Assembly (NCBI RefSeq): GCF_000214665.1
Contig: NC_015572.1
Span: 434,001-498,000 of the forward strand
From: Methylomonas methanica MC09
Lineage (GTDB): Bacteria; Pseudomonadota; Gammaproteobacteria; Methylococcales; Methylomonadaceae
Direction: 5' to 3'
Length of the DNA: 64,000 nt
The translations under genes and the position numbers were made by a program. Numbering within the stretch: the stretch's first letter is position 1; the number at the start of each line of letters is the position of its first letter. Below, piece after piece: positions 1 to 9,407 of this stretch. A model generated the notes under the pieces. The model did no database searches, was not told the origin of the DNA, and saw only the letters and a list, made by a program, of their open reading frames with translations.

Positions 1-204
1 GGTACGTTGATTAGCTTGAGTAGTGAATTCGAATCCCTTTTTGTCCCTCGGGCGCGCTTGAAAATCCGATAAACCGACCGTCGCCTATTCAAGCTTTAAA
101 CATATCCCTTATAACTTGCTATACTGCGTGCGCATGGATGCACTCAGGTGTGGTAGTCGAGCCATCGACATAAAACCGTAACTCAAGCAAAGGATAATGT
201 TTAA
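1..204. other. Upstream region of polysaccharide cluster
   Basis: No open frame of useful length is visible. A TATACT hexamer at 120-125, with a poor -35 region about 17 bases upstream, is a possible promoter for the first glycosyltransferase. AAAGGA at 189-194 is a good ribosome binding site for the ATG at 205. Nothing else is recognised. Confidence 0.35.
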
Positions 205-1437
205 ATGAACATGCAAAGCCAGCCACAAAAGCTGATATTCATCAACCGCTACTTTTGCCCGGACCATTCCGCTACCAGCCAAATGCTCAGCGATTTGGCG
301 TTCGGGTTAGCCAAGGATAGCGCAGAACGCGCGATACACATCGTCACCAGCCGCCAGCGCTATGACGATGCGTCGGCCCAACTGCCGGCCTACGAAGTCA
401 TCCAAAACGTTCATATCCACAGAGTCGCCACCACCCGCTTTGGCCGGCAAAACCTGCTAGGTCGTGCCATCGATTATGTGAGTTTCTACGCGGCTTCATT
501 TTTTTGCTTACTTAAACAGGCCGAAAAAGGCGATACCCTAATCGCCAAAACCGACCCGCCTTTAATCTCGGTTATTGTAGCCTTGGTCGCTAAACTCAAA
601 CGAGCCCATCTGGTCAACTGGCTGCAAGACCTGTTTCCGGAAGTGGCGGCGGAACTGGGCGTAAAACTTGCGCGGGGCTTGCCCTATAAAATACTAAAAA
701 GCCTAAGAAACACAACCCTGCATCAAGCCAAAATGAATGTTGCCATTGGCGAATTAATGGCCGATCGCTTGCGCTGGGAAGGTATACCCGATTCCAAAAT
801 CACCGTAATCCACAACTGGGCGGACGGCGAACAGCTAAAGCCAGTTCCGCATGAACAAAACCCGCTGCGCACGGATTGGGGCCTGCAAGGCAAATTCGTG
901 GTCGGCTATTCCGGCAACCTGGGGCGTAGCCACGATTTTTCCACCATACTGGATGCTGCCGCAGCCTTAAAAGACCGTGAGGACATCGTCTTTTTGCTGA
1001 TAGGCGGCGGTGCGCAATTGCCGCAAGTACAGCAAGACTGCTTAGACAAAGGCCTGAGCAATGTCCTGTTTAAACCCTATCAACCACGCGAAAAACTGTC
1101 CGAAAGCTTGTCCGTCGCGGACGTGCATTTGATTAGTTTAAAGCCGGAGCTGGAAAGCTTGATTGTGCCGAGCAAGTTTTATGGGGTTTTGGCGGTGGGG
1201 CGGCCGGTGATATTTATTGGTGCCGAAGAGGGCGAATTGGCCGGTATCATTTACAAACACCATTGCGGCTATGTCGTCGCGCAAAATGACGTGGACAGCT
1301 TGTCTGGCGTTATTAATCAGCAGGTTACAAACGTATTGAATAATAACTATTACGAGGCAATAAGAGCTCTATTCGATGAGTACTATGCTAAAGCCAACGC
1401 GACACGCCAGTTTGAAAAAGTGTTGTGCAAATCGTGA
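205..1437 (+). CDS. Glycosyltransferase family 4 (WbuB/WcaI-like)
   Basis: Predicted cytoplasmic GT-B glycosyltransferase that would add a sugar to the lipid-linked repeat unit of a surface polysaccharide. The N-terminal half starts with FINRYFCPDHSATSQML, the acceptor-domain opening typical of WbuB/WcaI-like family 4 enzymes. The C-terminal half has the donor-domain start (FVVGYSGNLGRSHDF) and the ligand region around PSKFYGVLAVGRPVIF. Length (410 residues) is normal. AAAGGA lies ten bases upstream of the ATG. Its codon and base composition is more balanced than that of the AT-rich genes that follow, so it may belong to the older part of the locus. The sugar specificity cannot be read from the sequence. 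Confidence 0.88.
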   Translation: MNMQSQPQKLIFINRYFCPDHSATSQMLSDLAFGLAKDSAERAIHIVTSRQRYDDASAQLPAYEVIQNVHIHRVATTRFGRQNLLGRAIDYVSFYAASFFCLLKQAEKGDTLIAKTDPPLISVIVALVAKLKRAHLVNWLQDLFPEVAAELGVKLARGLPYKILKSLRNTTLHQAKMNVAIGELMADRLRWEGIPDSKITVIHNWADGEQLKPVPHEQNPLRTDWGLQGKFVVGYSGNLGRSHDFSTILDAAAALKDREDIVFLLIGGGAQLPQVQQDCLDKGLSNVLFKPYQPREKLSESLSVADVHLISLKPELESLIVPSKFYGVLAVGRPVIFIGAEEGELAGIIYKHHCGYVVAQNDVDSLSGVINQQVTNVLNNNYYEAIRALFDEYYAKANATRQFEKVLCKS

Positions 1438-1486
1438 TGACAACAAGTCACCAATCGACACGGTTTAAATGTGAAAAATTGAAAAC

Positions 1487-2641
1487 ATGAAAAAAGTATT
1501 TATTCAATACAACTGTATTGCTCATTATCGTACTCGAATATTTGAGCTACTAAGTCACAGTAAAAGCACAGAGTTTACAATAATTGCCGACAATGAGCCA
1601 GATATTCCATTTCTGAAAACATTCGGAGAATCTGAAAGCAGGTTTATTAGAACTAAATATTCAAAAAACTATAAATTAAATTTGCCTAAATTACCGGAAA
1701 TATACTTTCAACCAAAAACGATATATTATATCATCAGGGAGCGTCCCGATTGTCTAATATCGCTAGGCACTATCTATTCGCTAACTTCTTGGGCATCTCT
1801 GCTTACTGCTAAATTACTAGGTATACCTTGTATCATTTGGGGGCACGGATTATTAGAAGAAGAGAAAGGATTAAAATGGTTCATGCGTAAAGCATTTTAT
1901 AACTTGGCAGATGCTCAGCTACTCTATGGTAATTACGCAAAGAACCTACTCATAGATAAAGGCTTTGCCGAAGAAAAGCTATTTGTCGTTTACAATTCTT
2001 TAGATTTCGATAGCCAAGTAGAAATAGAAAAATCAATTACCCCGGAACAAATAGAACGATTTAAAGCAGAAAATAATATCTCATTTGCAAGTAAATTACT
2101 GGTCTTTACCGGTCGCTTACAACCCGTAAAAAAATTAGACCAACTGATAAAGACAACGGCTTTATTAAACGAAAACGGTGTAGATACGCATTTAGCATTC
2201 ATCGGCGATGGACAACTACGAGAGTTTTTAGAGCAACTGGCTACAGACAACAAAATACGAGACAAAGTCCATTTCTTAGGCGCTAGTTATGACGAAGCAT
2301 TTATCGGCTTAGTCTTTAAAGCCAGTGATCTTTGCATTATCCCTTCGGGCGCTGGCTTAACTATCATGCATGCTATGGTTTACGGCACTCCCGTATTGCT
2401 GAGTGACAATCTTGCACAACACTTTCCGGAATGGGAAGCGGTAGAAGAAGGAAAAACAGGCTTTTATTACAAAACTGACGACATAATAGATATGGTCAAT
2501 AAGGCCAAAGAAGTTTTGCAATCCGATAAGAAATCGAACATCCGCCAAAACTGTTTAAAGGTCATACAAGAAAAATATAATCCCTATGTACAAGAAAAGG
2601 TTTTTGAAGCCGCAGTGAATAGTGTTACCGAAAAAATCTAA
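1487..2641 (+). CDS. Glycosyltransferase family 4
   Basis: Predicted GT-B family 4 glycosyltransferase of 384 residues acting in polysaccharide repeat-unit assembly. The donor-binding half shows LLVFTGRLQPVKKLDQLI (start of the Glycos_transf_1 domain), FIGDGQLREFLE, VHFLGASYDE, and the nucleotide-sugar contact region IPSGAGLTIMHAMVYGTPVL. The N-terminal acceptor half is less conserved, with WGHGLLEEEKG in the middle. The gene is AT-rich, unlike the preceding one, which suggests it came in with the downstream block. It is separated from the next gene by only 11 bases, so co-transcription is likely. Donor and acceptor are unknown. Confidence 0.88.
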   Translation: MKKVFIQYNCIAHYRTRIFELLSHSKSTEFTIIADNEPDIPFLKTFGESESRFIRTKYSKNYKLNLPKLPEIYFQPKTIYYIIRERPDCLISLGTIYSLTSWASLLTAKLLGIPCIIWGHGLLEEEKGLKWFMRKAFYNLADAQLLYGNYAKNLLIDKGFAEEKLFVVYNSLDFDSQVEIEKSITPEQIERFKAENNISFASKLLVFTGRLQPVKKLDQLIKTTALLNENGVDTHLAFIGDGQLREFLEQLATDNKIRDKVHFLGASYDEAFIGLVFKASDLCIIPSGAGLTIMHAMVYGTPVLLSDNLAQHFPEWEAVEEGKTGFYYKTDDIIDMVNKAKEVLQSDKKSNIRQNCLKVIQEKYNPYVQEKVFEAAVNSVTEKI

Positions 2642-2652
2642 CCTCTTACATT

Positions 2653-3198
2653 ATGAAAGACCAAATAAAAGAATTTTTAAAAGCGTGCCGGGCAAAATAC
2701 CTGCTTATAACGAAATATCGGGGAACCACAGCCGGTAAAGGTTTTCATGTTGGTAAAAATGTCATTATACGTGGTAATAATTGTGTATTCGGCGATTATG
2801 TGTTTATCGGAGAAAATTCAGAAATAGCACCTGCAGTCACGATAGGTAACTACGCAATGATTTCATCGTATGTAGCCATAACGGGTTCCGATCATATTTA
2901 CAATAAGCCAGGCGTAGCAATTCGATTTTCAGGGAGACCGGATTCTGTCAAAACACATATAGGGCACGATGTTTTAATCGGTCATGGTGCAATAGTAATG
3001 AGAGGCGTGACAATTGGGAATGGGGCAGTTATTGCTTCGGGGGCAGTGGTAACAAAAGATGTGCCTGCCTATGCGGTAATGGGGGGGGTGCCGGCAAAAT
3101 TTATTAAGTGGCGTTTCGATCATGAACAGCAAAAACTGCATGAAGCAATGCTGTACAGCCCAACAAAGTTTATAAATGGCCTTGAAAGACCCTTTTGA
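2653..3198 (+). CDS. Hexapeptide-repeat acyltransferase (WbbJ-like)
   Basis: Putative O-acetyltransferase of the left-handed beta-helix class, using acetyl-CoA to decorate a polysaccharide or its sugar precursor. The 181 residues contain repeated hexapeptide turns (for example GKNVIIRGNNCVFGDYVFIG and IGHDVLIGHGAIVMRGVTIG) and end with the family signature VVTKDVPAYAVMGGVPAKFI. The His in VLIGHGA and the GSDH segment are in places used by related transferases for catalysis. A run of eight G residues at 3081-3088 sits inside the codons for MGGV. That is unusual in such an AT-rich gene and is a possible slippage site. It lies between two glycosyltransferase genes with short gaps, so it is very likely part of the same operon. 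Confidence 0.88.
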   Translation: MKDQIKEFLKACRAKYLLITKYRGTTAGKGFHVGKNVIIRGNNCVFGDYVFIGENSEIAPAVTIGNYAMISSYVAITGSDHIYNKPGVAIRFSGRPDSVKTHIGHDVLIGHGAIVMRGVTIGNGAVIASGAVVTKDVPAYAVMGGVPAKFIKWRFDHEQQKLHEAMLYSPTKFINGLERPF

Positions 3199-3214
3199 CA
3201 ACCTTGGAAACTAA

Positions 3215-4336
3215 ATGAAAAAAGTCGCAATGCTTTGCTCAGGTACTGAGCTTTACGGGGTAGGCTCTGTTTTAAAAATATACGCACAAAAACTTCCAGA
3301 TTTGATATTCATATGTTTATCAAAAGGGTCAATGTATGATTGGCTTATTCAGAGCGGATGTAAAGTAATTTTATTGAACGGAGGCAGAGGTTTTAAAGTT
3401 AATTCAACCTTGGCCGCGCTTGTGCAGGTTCCATTGTTAATAATTAAAAACTGGTTGTTATCTAAAAAATTATATAAGATTGCCCAAGAAAATTGCATAG
3501 ATATACTGCATTGTCATTGGCTGCCGCATCAAATATTGGCTGGGTTTATAAGATCGAAAAACCTTAAAGTAATTTGGCATATACACAATAATACGAGCTA
3601 TACCCGGTTATTTGGCTTAAGCCGAAAAATCAATTTATTGCTGGCGAGATGGGGGGCGGACATTATTATGCCGGTAAGTGAATATATCGGTAACAACTGG
3701 AAAGCCAGTGGCAAGCTCATAAGAGTGGTTCGAAACGGCGTTTATCCGTATTACGATGCGCCCAATCAGCCAAATAACGATCCCATAAAGTGCGTTATTG
3801 CTGGCCGCTTATGTGAAGATAAAGGCCATCATTTGGCTGTGGCAGCCGTTATCAATGCCAATAAGAAGGGATATAAGGTCTGTTTGGATATATTTGGTGG
3901 ACCGATAGAAAATAACCCTTATTACGATAAGCTAAGGCTGCAAGTTATCGATAATAATTTGGAAGATTCGATTCGGTTTTTAGGTTTTCGTAACGATTTA
4001 AGAGAAAACCATCAAAAATACGATTTGGGGTTGCAATGCCGTATAGAGCCGGAACCCTGCGGCGTATGGATATGCGAGACATTAGTGGATGGGCTACCAT
4101 TGATTGCTTCTAGAACCGGAGGGACGCCGGAGTTAGTTGAAGACGGCGTGACCGGATTGCTATTTGAAGGTAATAGCATAGCGGATTTAACGGAAAAACT
4201 AATTAATTTGATTTCCGTCAAAGAAAAATTAATAACAATGCGCCAAGCAGCATATCTTAGAGGGAGAGATAAATTTACAGTGGATAGGTTTATATCGGAA
4301 ACACAAGCTGTGTATTGCGCGCTACAGCAACAATGA
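3215..4336 (+). CDS. Glycosyltransferase family 4
   Basis: Predicted GT-B glycosyltransferase of 373 residues. The N-terminal domain holds the LHCHWLPHQIL segment seen in many family 4 enzymes, followed by WHIHNNTSYTRLFG. The C-terminal donor domain has CVIAGRLCEDKGHHLAVAAV, IRFLGFRNDLRE and the nucleotide-sugar site region EPCGVWICETLVDGLPLIAS, then GGTPELVEDGVTGLLF. Its TGA stop overlaps the ATG of the flippase gene (ATGA at 4333-4336), so the two are translationally coupled. AT-rich like its neighbours. Substrate not predictable. Confidence 0.9.
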   Translation: MKKVAMLCSGTELYGVGSVLKIYAQKLPDLIFICLSKGSMYDWLIQSGCKVILLNGGRGFKVNSTLAALVQVPLLIIKNWLLSKKLYKIAQENCIDILHCHWLPHQILAGFIRSKNLKVIWHIHNNTSYTRLFGLSRKINLLLARWGADIIMPVSEYIGNNWKASGKLIRVVRNGVYPYYDAPNQPNNDPIKCVIAGRLCEDKGHHLAVAAVINANKKGYKVCLDIFGGPIENNPYYDKLRLQVIDNNLEDSIRFLGFRNDLRENHQKYDLGLQCRIEPEPCGVWICETLVDGLPLIASRTGGTPELVEDGVTGLLFEGNSIADLTEKLINLISVKEKLITMRQAAYLRGRDKFTVDRFISETQAVYCALQQQ

Positions 4337-5793
4337 CAATGTCTTATCAAAAAGCTGCAACGATGGGAATGATTTGGCTAGCAATTGGCACTATTGTGTC
4401 AAAAGTTGCAAGCTTCTTATCGCTAATAGTTTTAGGGTGGTATTTAAGCAGCGACGAGTTTGCGCTCTATGCTTTGGCATACTCAAGTGCATCAATTTTC
4501 ATTGCAATCCGAAACGGCGGAATACAGCAGATATTAATACAAAGAGGAGCGAAATCATTTTCAAAGCTAAATGGGTATTTTTTCAAGTACTCATTATGGT
4601 TTAATTTTGTAGGAATGGCGTTATTAATAAGTTTTACCACCGTAATTTCAAAAATATATGAAAACGATAAACTTATTGAGATAATTAGTATTATAGCTCT
4701 TTCGCTACCATTAAGTAGTTTTAGTATGTTATGTAGAGCTAAACTATCTATCGATCATGAGTTCTCTAAATTAGCTAAACTAGACTCATACTCTACTTTA
4801 TTAAGGCATGGTTCCGCTTCAATTTTCGCTATTTTTGGCTTTGGTGTATACAGTTTTGTAATTCCCTTTATATTGTCATCCGCTCTGGAAATAGCGCTCG
4901 GTTATTATTTTTCAAATAAATTTTATATATCTAAGCTCAAGTTAACAAAAAGAAAATTTTTTAGCATTTACAGTAGTGCGAAATGGCTCATACTCGCTTC
5001 CCTGGCGACAGCTTTTGTATTGCAGGGAGACTATTTAGTAATTGGTTACTTTGAAGATAAACTGATCGTCGGAATGTATTTTTTTGGATTCCAGCTAACA
5101 ATGGCTATAGCCGTGGTTATAAACTCTGGTTTGCAGTCTGTGATAATGCCAATCTTCTCAAAATTAAACACTGATAAGAAACGACAAATTAATGCTTTTC
5201 AAAAATCATTCCGCATATACTCCTTGTTAGTAGTCCTTATTACCGGGGTGTTCGTTGTTACAGCAGAGCCTCTTATTCATTTTTTATGGAAAGGAAAATG
5301 GGATCAAGCGATCTACGTAACACAGGTCATATCATTTAGCATGATGACTCGTCTCTTAATACCTCTGGCGAGGTCTTTGTTAGAGGCGAGAAAAGAATGG
5401 AAAATGACGTTCAAATTGTTATTGGTAGATGCAATAGGTATTTTGCTTTCTGCAAGTGTTGGCGTTTATCTAGGTGGATTGATCGAGATATCTTTAGCTG
5501 TGTCTATATATAGATTTCTATTTGGTTTTTTTTATGTGTATATGGCGGCAAAAAAAATAGATATGCGCTTATCGCCGCTGTTGTTACCATTTACTAAGGT
5601 GTTTGCAGTAGCAATAATTGCAATAGTGTATGTGTTTTATTTCTTTAAAAATATAATTCTTATCGATTTTGAAATATACGAGGCAATTTATTTGGGGGGG
5701 GCGTATCTTATTGTACTCGTTTCAATGTTATGGGTTTTTCAGAAGTCTATACTATTGGAGTTTTTTGAATATTCTAAGAGGTTAGTGGCTTGA
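4333..5793 (+). CDS. Polysaccharide flippase (Wzx-like, MATE/MVF family)
   Basis: Predicted inner-membrane exporter that flips the lipid-linked repeat unit to the periplasm. The protein (about 486 residues) consists of many hydrophobic helices with short charged loops, the usual profile of the oligosaccharide flippase family. I chose ATG 4333 because it overlaps the stop of the upstream glycosyltransferase by ATGA. A TTG at 4315 in the same frame is also possible and would add six residues. A run of eight G residues at 5694-5701 (codons for LGGA near the C-terminus) is the second G8 tract in this AT-rich cluster. The assignment rests on topology, length and context, not on a catalytic motif. 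Confidence 0.82.
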   Translation: MTMSYQKAATMGMIWLAIGTIVSKVASFLSLIVLGWYLSSDEFALYALAYSSASIFIAIRNGGIQQILIQRGAKSFSKLNGYFFKYSLWFNFVGMALLISFTTVISKIYENDKLIEIISIIALSLPLSSFSMLCRAKLSIDHEFSKLAKLDSYSTLLRHGSASIFAIFGFGVYSFVIPFILSSALEIALGYYFSNKFYISKLKLTKRKFFSIYSSAKWLILASLATAFVLQGDYLVIGYFEDKLIVGMYFFGFQLTMAIAVVINSGLQSVIMPIFSKLNTDKKRQINAFQKSFRIYSLLVVLITGVFVVTAEPLIHFLWKGKWDQAIYVTQVISFSMMTRLLIPLARSLLEARKEWKMTFKLLLVDAIGILLSASVGVYLGGLIEISLAVSIYRFLFGFFYVYMAAKKIDMRLSPLLLPFTKVFAVAIIAIVYVFYFFKNIILIDFEIYEAIYLGGAYLIVLVSMLWVFQKSILLEFFEYSKRLVA

Positions 5794-5815
5794 GTAGTAT
5801 TTTGGAGAATATTGA

Positions 5816-7090
5816 ATGTACCTAGGGTTGTATTTTTTTATTCTTTCAATCGTTCTTGTAATGAGTATGAGAAATTCTGCAATCGCTTATGGATATTTGC
5901 TTTCAATATTTAGTTTAGAGCAATGGCTGCAAACTAAGGATGTTTTTTTTGTTACGCATTCTAGCTTTGTAAATATTACTTCCGGATTGGTAATTTTATT
6001 TTCTGCAATACTAGGATGGGTTAAGAACAAGCAGAATATGCCAACATTTAGCTCTATCTATCTGCTAATAATAGTGTTGTATGGCTATGCGTTTTTGTCT
6101 TGCTTTTGGTCGCCGGTCCCAAATATTTCGTTTTCAAATTATGTGTCCGCCCTACCATATATTATGTTAACGATACTAGTCGCTCCATTAACAATAGTTG
6201 ACTTGGTAAAAACCGATAAAATGTTAATATTTTTGGTTGTTTTTGGCAGCGTATTGCTTGTGATTTTGCTGACATCAACGGATTGGGGTTATAGGACGGT
6301 TGTTTTGGCGGGTAATAACGCCCACTTAAAAACGAATCCGTTAGCCTTGGCAAGCTTTTCAGGCTATGTGTTTATTGCCTCCATGTTCATGGATGGGCGG
6401 TCAAAGTTGAGATATTTGAGATGGTTTGTTGCGATCCTTTGTTTATTGTTTGCTGTTAAAACAGGTTCGCGTGGTCAGTTTATTTTTATGATTTTTTCTG
6501 TTTTAATTTTTTTTCCTCTAAGTAAACCTAAAATTAATTTCGGAAGCTTCTTTTATGTCTTATTTTTTGGGCTTATTTTGGTGGGTTTAAGTTATCTTAT
6601 AATGTTAAATTTTTCAGGTATCGAACAAGCAGGTTCACAAAGTCGATGGAGCGGTGGAGGGTTGGATAGAGATTTTTCAAATAGATTTGCCGCCGCCCAG
6701 AATTTGTTATTTTTTTGGTTAAAGTCTCCTCTCTCTATCTTTTTTGGTTTAGGAAGCTCGGCATCGTTTTCTAAAGAAATATTCGGATTTTATGTGCACA
6801 TGGTTCCATTCGAAGTGTTAGGCGAATTGGGGTTGTTGGGTTTTTCCATTTATTTTATTATTCTGTTCAAAACTTACAAATCGTTTAAAAAATCATTTTT
6901 TACTGACAAGTTAAGTCAAGCTGAAAAAAATATATTGGCATCACTCTATGCGATGCTGCTATTTGAGTTTTTGTTATCGTTTAAGCAGGGTTCCTTATTA
7001 GGCAGTGTTCCATTTTTTGGCATCGTAGTAGTAACAAATAGAGTAACGTTTATGATTAGCAAGAGTTCTTTAAAAAGTAACTCCAACTAA
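5816..7090 (+). CDS. O-antigen ligase/polymerase-like membrane protein (Wzy/WaaL type)
   Basis: Predicted multi-pass inner-membrane protein (424 residues, about ten to twelve helices) that would polymerise or ligate repeat units on the periplasmic side. The mid-region KTGSRGQFIFMIFSVLIF followed by a long periplasmic loop (GIEQAGSQSRWSGGGLDRDF to GLGSSASFSKEIFGFYVHMV) and a late EVLGELGLLGFSIYFIILF segment match the layout of Wzy_C/O-antigen ligase proteins. The conserved elements are an Arg-rich turn after a helix and a His in the big loop followed by a Glu-Leu-Gly-Gly/Leu-like helix. It follows the flippase by 22 bases. Polymerase and ligase cannot be told apart by sequence alone; a polymerase role is favoured by the neighbouring flippase. 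Confidence 0.72.
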   Translation: MYLGLYFFILSIVLVMSMRNSAIAYGYLLSIFSLEQWLQTKDVFFVTHSSFVNITSGLVILFSAILGWVKNKQNMPTFSSIYLLIIVLYGYAFLSCFWSPVPNISFSNYVSALPYIMLTILVAPLTIVDLVKTDKMLIFLVVFGSVLLVILLTSTDWGYRTVVLAGNNAHLKTNPLALASFSGYVFIASMFMDGRSKLRYLRWFVAILCLLFAVKTGSRGQFIFMIFSVLIFFPLSKPKINFGSFFYVLFFGLILVGLSYLIMLNFSGIEQAGSQSRWSGGGLDRDFSNRFAAAQNLLFFWLKSPLSIFFGLGSSASFSKEIFGFYVHMVPFEVLGELGLLGFSIYFIILFKTYKSFKKSFFTDKLSQAEKNILASLYAMLLFEFLLSFKQGSLLGSVPFFGIVVVTNRVTFMISKSSLKSNSN

Positions 7091-7155
7091 ATACTCCAAG
7101 GCTGTTCTTTTTAATTAATGTATACACGTTTCCATTAATAATTTAATTCATTATC

Positions 7156-8085
7156 ATGAAATTTATCGACTTTCTTATAAAAAATTCCGAAAAAAAAATT
7201 TATGTCGACCCCTGCTCTGGAAATAACGGCGATAGATTGATATGGCTTGGTATGCAAGAAGTGCTTAGTAAAAGCAGAGCAAATGTTGTTGAAAATGTTG
7301 CTGATGCGGATTTAATTATTATTAATGGTGGTGGTATGTTTATTGATGCTTATAAACAAGGCATCAATAAGGTTTTAGAGTTTACTAATAGCTATCCTGA
7401 TAAACCTTTATGCATTGCACCTAATAGCTTCCATTTTACAGCGATTGATTTTGGAAAAGTCCTGGATCATCGTTGTTCGCCCATGTATATTTTCTCAAGA
7501 GAGAAATATAGTAAGTCTTATATTGATTCTTTGGTCGCGAATAGACCATTAATAAGTAGTTACATGGATCATGATTTAGCTTTTAATCTTGAGGGTAGCA
7601 GCTTTATAGATTCGATATTAAATCAATATTCTGGTCCACATAAAGGTAACGTGCTTGTGGTGGATCGAATGGATGTTGAGCATTCAAAAGCAGCTGGGAA
7701 AGTTGGTTTTCTGAAGAAAATATATGTGGCGGTAACTCCGGACTGTTTAAAAGACGTTGTGAGGGTGATTCGAATTAAAATGAGGAATAAAACTGGCAGC
7801 AGTTTTACGGTAAGTGCGAAAAATACACTTTTCGCCTTGGTTCCGGGTTATAAAATTGAAACTATTGTAACCAAGGATATTAGTCGGCCCGATATCTGTA
7901 ATTTTGATGAGTTTATTTGGCATATAGCTGAAGCAGACTACGTGTTCACGAATCGCTTGCACGTTGGGGTATTGGCGCATCTTCTCAATAGAAGAGTCTT
8001 CATGGCAGAAGGATCTTACCATAAAATGCGAGGTATTTACGAATACAGTATGACAAGCAACCCTAATACAAAAATCATGAATTAA
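7156..8085 (+). CDS. Polysaccharide pyruvyl transferase family protein
   Basis: Predicted transferase that adds a ketal pyruvate group from phosphoenolpyruvate to a sugar of the exopolysaccharide. Family features in order: SGNNGDRLIWLGMQEVL near the start, DADLIIINGGGMFIDAYKQG, a REKYS turn, YMDHDLAFNL (the D-x-A-F segment), and the C-terminal DYVFTNRLHVGVLAHLLNRR. This order is that of the PS_pyruv_trans fold. The 309-residue length fits. AT-rich and in the same direction as the genes before it, but 65 bases after the polymerase. Substrate sugar unknown. Confidence 0.85.
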   Translation: MKFIDFLIKNSEKKIYVDPCSGNNGDRLIWLGMQEVLSKSRANVVENVADADLIIINGGGMFIDAYKQGINKVLEFTNSYPDKPLCIAPNSFHFTAIDFGKVLDHRCSPMYIFSREKYSKSYIDSLVANRPLISSYMDHDLAFNLEGSSFIDSILNQYSGPHKGNVLVVDRMDVEHSKAAGKVGFLKKIYVAVTPDCLKDVVRVIRIKMRNKTGSSFTVSAKNTLFALVPGYKIETIVTKDISRPDICNFDEFIWHIAEADYVFTNRLHVGVLAHLLNRRVFMAEGSYHKMRGIYEYSMTSNPNTKIMN

Positions 8086-8237
8086 TGATATGCGAATGGA
8101 AAAAATTTAACTATTAAAGTTTTTGTGAGTTTATAACGAGCGTGACTAATGTTAATTTAATGTTTAAACTTAGGATATTGTGATTTTTTGGTATTTAACT
8201 TTGGTTAAATTAATTTTTATGGAAGTAGGTGTTGGAT

Positions 8238-9113
8238 ATGCAAGCTATTTTAAAAGTTGATAGAGCTTTAAAGTTTGTTATTGTTTTGGGTTATATGTTC
8301 ACATCCGCTGGAATGTCGCAAGCGGCTGGTATTATTTCCAGTCCGACTTTCAGGGTTTATAATGTCGGCATATACAATAACACGCCTGATTTAAGCCAAT
8401 ACAATATTGGAGAAATTAAAATTGTTTATCCGAATGAAATATGGCTTGATGGAACTGACAATCGGTTTCCGCCGAGCGACGTAATACTCAGGGAGTCTGT
8501 TAGAAGGGTTTACAATAAGATAAGTAGCGATGTTGAGTATATCTGCCTTGATATAGAAAACTGGCCCGTAGTTGGCCAGCCTGATCGCGTTGCGATAAGT
8601 AAAGCTTATTACATTGATATTGTTAAGCGATTTAAGCAGATGATGCCGGGAAAAAAAATTGGATTATACGGCGTGCTACCGATAAGGAATTATTATGACG
8701 CGATTAATACCAATAAGCCTGGCTATCATAAATGGATCGCAAGTGTTGAGAGCCTGTCTGAAATAGCAAATGAAGTGGATGTTATTTTTCCTTCTCTGTA
8801 TACATTTACTGATAATAGACGAGATTGGGTTAAATATGCCGAAAGTAATATACAAGCCGCTAAACGATTTAACAAACCCATTATTCCCTTAATTTGGCCT
8901 CAGTATCATCAATCGAATCGACTTGTTGGTTTGAAATATATTCCTGCCGACTTTTGGCGGCTACAGCTGGAAACAATTGCCGAAAACGCCGATGGCGTTG
9001 CTATTTGGGGTGGGTGGGATGTGAAAAATAAAAGGAAGCAAGACTGGAATGTGAATGCGGAATGGTGGAGTGTCGTATTGGATTTTATGCGTAGATACAG
9101 GTTATTAATTTGA
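8238..9113 (+). CDS. Secreted TIM-barrel-like protein, possible glycoside hydrolase
   Basis: Not firmly recognised. About 291 residues with an N-terminal signal peptide (hydrophobic core FVIVLGYMFTSAG, cleavage near SQA-AG). The body looks like a beta/alpha barrel: YICLDIENWP carries adjacent acidic residues after a strand, then KKIGLYGVLP, DVIFPSLYTFTD, KPIIPLIWPQYH and DGVAIWGGWD. This series recalls the hyaluronidase-like (GH56) arrangement, where a D-x-E pair is catalytic, but that is only a pattern resemblance. A periplasmic polysaccharide-trimming lyase or hydrolase would suit the context at the end of the polysaccharide cluster. ATG 8238 is preferred over GTG 8229 because GGAAGTAGG lies at a reasonable distance upstream. 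No PEP-CTERM tail is present. Confidence 0.6.
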   Translation: MQAILKVDRALKFVIVLGYMFTSAGMSQAAGIISSPTFRVYNVGIYNNTPDLSQYNIGEIKIVYPNEIWLDGTDNRFPPSDVILRESVRRVYNKISSDVEYICLDIENWPVVGQPDRVAISKAYYIDIVKRFKQMMPGKKIGLYGVLPIRNYYDAINTNKPGYHKWIASVESLSEIANEVDVIFPSLYTFTDNRRDWVKYAESNIQAAKRFNKPIIPLIWPQYHQSNRLVGLKYIPADFWRLQLETIAENADGVAIWGGWDVKNKRKQDWNVNAEWWSVVLDFMRRYRLLI

Positions 9114-9407
9114 CCATGGCCTTTTTTCGCAAGCATTTTTAGCTATGCAGGCCGGATCCCGCCTACATGACAGATCTTTTTGAGCACCCGCCGCCGTTTA
9201 TTAAATATTGCTGTAATCCCTAAATGGCAGTATGGTTCAAGTGATTTTTCCCGTGAGACAAATCGCCGCACCGATTTGCCGTTTTACTTACTTATAATGA
9301 TTGTCTGCTTCGGCATACTGATTGCTTAATGTAAAAATTCTGAGCTGACAATTTGGCGGCTCCGTTATTGGCGGAGCTTGTATGGACTTAAAACTAAATT
9401 TTTGTAC

